This document shows positions 7,497 to 10,255 of a stretch of 10,255 nt of DNA, in pieces. The notes beneath the pieces were generated by a model. It was not told the origin of the DNA. It did no database searches and saw only the letters and a list, made by a program, of their open reading frames with translations. The DNA comes from Planctomycetia bacterium (GTDB taxonomy: Bacteria > Planctomycetota > Phycisphaerae > Phycisphaerales > SM1A02). Positions within the stretch are counted from its first letter, which is position 1; each line of letters starts with the position of its first letter. The position numbers were made by a program, and so were the translations under genes. The DNA lies in NCBI GenBank assembly GCA_009936695.1, contig JAACEA010000165.1, positions 1 to 10,255 on the forward strand, read 5' to 3'.

Positions 7497-8762
7497 TCAA
7501 TCGTCGTCGTTGTCGTTGGCGACCAGCTTGTTGGACTGCTCGACGAAGCGGTCGCCGTCCCAGTTGGTGTCCTGAGTCACCATCCCGTCGCGGGCGGCCT
7601 TCTCCGCGGCCTTGATCTCGGACTGGCGTCGGACCAGTTCCGCATGGGTGGTGAAGAAGTTCAGGCTGTGACCCCTGAAATCCTCGATGCTTTCGAAGCC
7701 GTGTCGATCCATGAATTCGGCGAGCTCCCCGCAGAGCGTCTTCGCGAGACCGTAGCCGTGGATCATCACGCCGGTGCAGACCTGGACGGTCTGGGCACCG
7801 AGCAGGATGAACTGGGCGGCATCGCGTCCGGTCTCCACACCCCCGATCGCGCTGATCGAACGGTCGGCGTATCGGCCCGGCCGCTCGAACTCGGAGATCG
7901 GGATGGTCTTGATGTCGCCGGCATTGATGTCCTTCGGCTTCTTGGGGTTCGGGGTCGGCACGGATTCGAGGCCGGCGGGAATCCGCTGGCCCGAATTGCC
8001 GCCGAACATCATGGTCGCGAGTTCCATGACCATCCGGAGGGCGATCGGGCGCACGGCCTTGCAGCTGTAGCCGCCGGGGACCGACCAGCCTTCGACCGAA
8101 GGCTCCGGACGGAGGGTGTCGAGGTCGACGCCCATCACGCTGAGAATGGTGTTGATCGCCGCCACGCCTTCGCATCCGGCGCGAAGCGCGGCGTCCGCCG
8201 GCGCCTCGATGTGGGTGATGTTCGGGGTCATCTTCGCCCAGACGGGAATCGTCGCGACCTCGTTCACCCAGCCGCACACCTCTTCGAGCAGGTCGGGATC
8301 CTGCCCCATCGCGGCGCCCATCCGGCGTTCGGGAAGGCCGTGGGGGCAGGAGAAGTTCAATTCGAAGGCGTCGACGCCGGCGTCCTGGCATCGCTCGACG
8401 ATCTCCTGCCAGGCGTCCTTGCGGTACTCCTCCATGATCGAGGCGATGAGCACGCCTTCGGGATGGGCGTCCTTGACCTCCTTGAACTCATCGAGCCAGA
8501 TGTCGAAGCCGCGGTCCGAGATGAGTTCGATGTTCTGCCAGCCGATGACCTCGCGGGAGTCCGTCGCCCGCATCCGGGCGTACCTTGGGGCGACGTTCGT
8601 GACCTTGGACGCATCAAGCGAGATCGTCTTGGCGATCACCGCGCCCCAGCCTTCTTCGAAGGCCTTTCGGATGACGCTCGCGTTGGTTCCGGGGGGGCCG
8701 GATCCGATCACGAAGGGGTTCGGAAGTCGGAGCCCGTTCACGTCGACGCTGAGATCTGCCAT
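7497..8762 (-). CDS. preA: Dihydropyrimidine dehydrogenase, PreA / plant PYD1-like, no ferredoxin domain
   Basis: This is an FMN-dependent TIM-barrel enzyme (421 aa) of the dihydroorotate/dihydropyrimidine dehydrogenase family. It should reduce uracil and thymine, the first step of the pathway. Motifs include NPFVIGSGPPGTN (15-27), GWGAVIAKTISLDASKV (38-54), IGWQNIELISDR (73-84), LIASIMEEY (105-113), ELNFSCPHGLPERRMGAAMGQ (134-154, given by position), KMTPNIT (177-183), AAINTILSVMG (201-211), GGYSCKAVRPIALR (230-243), AIGGVETG (305-312, FMN phosphate) and VQVCTGVMIHGYG (326-338). These and the C-terminal RGHSLNFFTTH (363-373) and WDGDRFV (401-407) match, as I recall it, the Arabidopsis chloroplast PYD1 type. 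There is no C-terminal CxxCxxC ferredoxin domain, unlike E. coli PreA. Residues about 253-297 form an extra loop. Met152 stands where mammalian DPD has its catalytic Cys. It is transcribed against the rest of the cluster. Confidence 0.93.
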   Translation of the reverse strand: MADLSVDVNGLRLPNPFVIGSGPPGTNASVIRKAFEEGWGAVIAKTISLDASKVTNVAPRYARMRATDSREVIGWQNIELISDRGFDIWLDEFKEVKDAHPEGVLIASIMEEYRKDAWQEIVERCQDAGVDAFELNFSCPHGLPERRMGAAMGQDPDLLEEVCGWVNEVATIPVWAKMTPNITHIEAPADAALRAGCEGVAAINTILSVMGVDLDTLRPEPSVEGWSVPGGYSCKAVRPIALRMVMELATMMFGGNSGQRIPAGLESVPTPNPKKPKDINAGDIKTIPISEFERPGRYADRSISAIGGVETGRDAAQFILLGAQTVQVCTGVMIHGYGLAKTLCGELAEFMDRHGFESIEDFRGHSLNFFTTHAELVRRQSEIKAAEKAARDGMVTQDTNWDGDRFVEQSNKLVANDNDDD

Positions 8763-8768
8763 GGGAAC

Positions 8769-8774
8769 ATCCTA
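8769..8774 (-). promoter_or_regulatory. Candidate -10 element (TAGGAT) or Shine-Dalgarno of preA
   Basis: Read on the minus strand, TAGGAT ends six bases before the preA ATG. It fits a TANNAT -10 box for a leaderless transcript. The same bases contain AGGA, seven bases before the ATG, which could instead be a Shine-Dalgarno sequence. No TTGACA-like -35 box is visible at the usual distance. Confidence 0.3.
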
Positions 8775-8800
8775 CCGGAGGGCGGCGACGCGACCGGCAC

Positions 8801-8840
8801 GATTTCGGAGCGCTGATCGCTCGAACGCCGCTCCGGATTC
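8801..8840. repeat. Imperfect 12-base inverted repeat in the preA/ppc divergent spacer
   Basis: GATTTCGGAGCG (8801-8812) and the reverse complement of 8829-8840 (GAATCCGGAGCG) agree at 10 of 12 positions. The inner seven bases (CGGAGCG/CGCTCCG) are perfect, and the arms are separated by 16 bases. The repeat lies 39-78 bases upstream of the preA start and 45-84 bases upstream of ppc, a suitable place for an operator of a dimeric regulator. It could also be chance pairing in GC-rich DNA. No cognate regulator gene is in the window. Confidence 0.3.
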
Positions 8841-8872
8841 GAGGGCTCGGGGCGGTGATCGCCCGGTCGGCG

Positions 8873-8878
8873 TAAAAT
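8873..8878 (+). promoter_or_regulatory. Candidate -10 element (TAAAAT) of ppc
   Basis: TAAAAT is the only AT-rich hexamer in this GC-rich spacer and ends six bases before the ppc ATG at 8885. There is no convincing Shine-Dalgarno sequence before that ATG. A leaderless or near-leaderless transcript starting at the A of ATG is therefore plausible. No clear -35 box is seen. Confidence 0.4.
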
Positions 8879-8884
8879 GCCGCG

Positions 8885-10255
8885 ATGACGACCATTCCGA
8901 CCACGAAGATCGAAGGCGACCTCTCCCCGCTCCAGCGGGACATCCACTGGCTTCGCGCCCGGCTCGACGAGATCCAGGACGGGACCGCCCGCAGGGATGT
9001 CGATCGATTGCGGGACATCGTCGACCGGATGCGGGACACGGGAGCCTCCGACGGGGCACTGTCCGAATTCGATCTGGCCTCGATCCGCGCGATGTTGAAG
9101 CGCCTGGGGACCGCGTTCCATCTGAGGAACAAGGCGGAGCAGGTCCACATCGTCCGGGTGAATCGCCGTCGGGAACGTCATGCGACCCTCGAATCGCCGC
9201 GGCCGGAGTCGCTGGCGGAGGCCATCGGCGTCCTGCACGCCGCGGGGTTCGATCTCGACGCGACGCTCGAGACGATCGGCCGGCTGGACATCCAGCCCAC
9301 CCTGACCGCGCACCCCACCGAGTCGCGACGGCGGACGATCATTCAGAAGCAGGCGCGGATCGCCGAGTTGCTCGGCGTCGTCGATGCCGAGGACGCCGGC
9401 GAGCAGCAGATCTCGCGGGCGGCCGCCGGAGTCCGCCGCGCGCTCGCGGTGACGCTGGCGACCGACGAGATCCGATCGAGTCGGCCGGAAGTGGTGGACG
9501 AGGTGCGGACGGGCATCCACCACCTCGCCGGTGTCATCCGCGAGGCGGTACCGGTGGTGCATCGGGATCTGCTCGATGCGATCGAGCGGCACTACGGGAC
9601 CAGACCCGACGCGCTTCCCGCGTTTCTTCGCTACCGGTCGTGGATCGGCGGTGATCGCGATGGCAATCCGAACGTCACCGCGGCCGTGACGGAATCGACC
9701 CTTCGAGCGATGAGGACCGCGGCCATCGAGGGCCATCTCGCCAACCTCGAGATCCTCCATCGGGACCTGAGCGTCTCCGACCGCCGCGTGCCGATCGCCA
9801 CCGAACTTCGGGACGCGATCGACCGCGACGCGGGCCGGTTCGGCGAGACCGACGCCGACGCCGCCTACCTCGAGCACGAGCCGTTCCGGCGTCGACTCCG
9901 GCAGATCGAGCGACGGCTGCGGGCCGCGATGTCGGATTCCGGGGAGGCCTACGCCGCCCGGGATCTCCTCGAGGATTTCGAGATCCTGCACCGGGCCCTG
10001 CACGAAGCGGGGCTCGCGGAGGTGGCCGATGGAGGCACCCTCGCCGATGCGCTCGTGCAGGTCCGCACCTTCGGATTCCATCTCGCGGGACTCGACCTCC
10101 GGCAGCACAGTCGGATCCACGAGGCGGCGGTCGCGGACCTGCTTCGACTCGCCGGCGTCGAGGACGACTACGCGGCGCTCGACGAGACCGGCAAGGCCGC
10201 CGTCCTCCGAAAGGAACTGGCGACCAGTCGTCCGCTGCTCGCCCGCGACGCGGCG
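8885..10255 (+). CDS. ppc: Phosphoenolpyruvate carboxylase, N-terminal half (3' end outside window)
   Basis: This cytoplasmic enzyme carboxylates phosphoenolpyruvate to oxaloacetate and so refills the TCA cycle. The frame stays open from the ATG to the last base: 457 codons, about half of a usual 850-950 residue enzyme. The start of the family pattern is visible: LQRDIHWLRARLDEI (16-30), FHLRNKAEQ (78-86), LTAHPTESRRRTI with catalytic His143 (140-152, like E. coli His138), RSWIGGDRDGNPNVT (251-265) and RTFGFHLAGLDLRQHS (394-409). The C-terminal active-site motifs lie beyond the window, so integrity cannot be judged. The gene diverges from preA across 122 bases and has no strong Shine-Dalgarno sequence. 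A functional link, replacing oxaloacetate during growth on acetyl-CoA from pyrimidines, is possible but only an inference. The long overlapping frame on the same strand that spans preA and the start of ppc is a shadow. Confidence 0.95.
   Translation, partial: MTTIPTTKIEGDLSPLQRDIHWLRARLDEIQDGTARRDVDRLRDIVDRMRDTGASDGALSEFDLASIRAMLKRLGTAFHLRNKAEQVHIVRVNRRRERHATLESPRPESLAEAIGVLHAAGFDLDATLETIGRLDIQPTLTAHPTESRRRTIIQKQARIAELLGVVDAEDAGEQQISRAAAGVRRALAVTLATDEIRSSRPEVVDEVRTGIHHLAGVIREAVPVVHRDLLDAIERHYGTRPDALPAFLRYRSWIGGDRDGNPNVTAAVTESTLRAMRTAAIEGHLANLEILHRDLSVSDRRVPIATELRDAIDRDAGRFGETDADAAYLEHEPFRRRLRQIERRLRAAMSDSGEAYAARDLLEDFEILHRALHEAGLAEVADGGTLADALVQVRTFGFHLAGLDLRQHSRIHEAAVADLLRLAGVEDDYAALDETGKAAVLRKELATSRPLLARDAA

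Noticed and set aside
8116..9654. 512-codon plus-strand open frame spanning preA antisense and the start of ppc in another frame
   Set aside because: It has no recognisable domain, with Arg/Ser/Asp-rich translation; the ppc frame from 8885 carries the conserved carboxylase motifs instead.
8738..10120. 460-codon minus-strand open frame antisense to ppc
   Set aside because: No motif, and the composition is typical of antisense frames; ppc on the plus strand is unambiguous.

Overview
The window is GC-rich, gene-dense bacterial DNA. Coding regions have mostly G or C at the third codon position, and intergenic gaps are short (4 to 122 bases). No rRNA, tRNA, insertion sequence, integrase, CRISPR array or phage gene is visible, so this reads as stable chromosome. 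The base composition, the plant-like dihydropyrimidine dehydrogenase and possible leaderless starts would suit a planctomycete-type (for example Phycisphaerae-like) or related GC-rich bacterium. No marker gene is present, so that placement is a weak inference.

Layout. Bases 1-485 hold the 3' end of a ChaA-type Ca2+/H+ antiporter (+). Bases 533-757 encode an unrecognised 74-residue lysine-rich protein (+). Then five plus-strand genes form one unit (815-7481): an acyl-CoA-forming (methyl)malonate-semialdehyde dehydrogenase, a nitrilase-fold beta-ureidopropionase, an NCS1-family nucleobase transporter, an AGXT2-type class III aminotransferase and a dihydropyrimidinase. Facing them, 15 bases away, is preA (complement 7497-8762), a dihydropyrimidine dehydrogenase. 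After a 122-base divergent spacer comes the first half of ppc (phosphoenolpyruvate carboxylase, 8885 to the window end, +).

How the genes work together. They make up a complete reductive pyrimidine-degradation route. The NCS1 permease imports the base, and PreA reduces uracil or thymine to the dihydro form. Dihydropyrimidinase opens the ring, and beta-ureidopropionase releases CO2 and NH3 to give beta-alanine or beta-aminoisobutyrate. The aminotransferase makes malonate or methylmalonate semialdehyde, and the dehydrogenase turns that into acetyl-CoA or propionyl-CoA. ppc could replenish oxaloacetate when acetyl-CoA is the carbon source, but its neighbourhood may be accidental.

Most notable point. 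The dehydrogenase is not the usual bacterial PreA that works with PreT. It has no C-terminal ferredoxin domain, no PreT gene is in the window, and along its whole length it resembles the plant chloroplast PYD1 type. It also carries an extra proline/lysine-rich insertion of about 40 residues. No regulator gene is present, but the preA/ppc spacer has two matched TANNAT elements, each exactly 6 bases before an ATG, and an imperfect 12-base inverted repeat.
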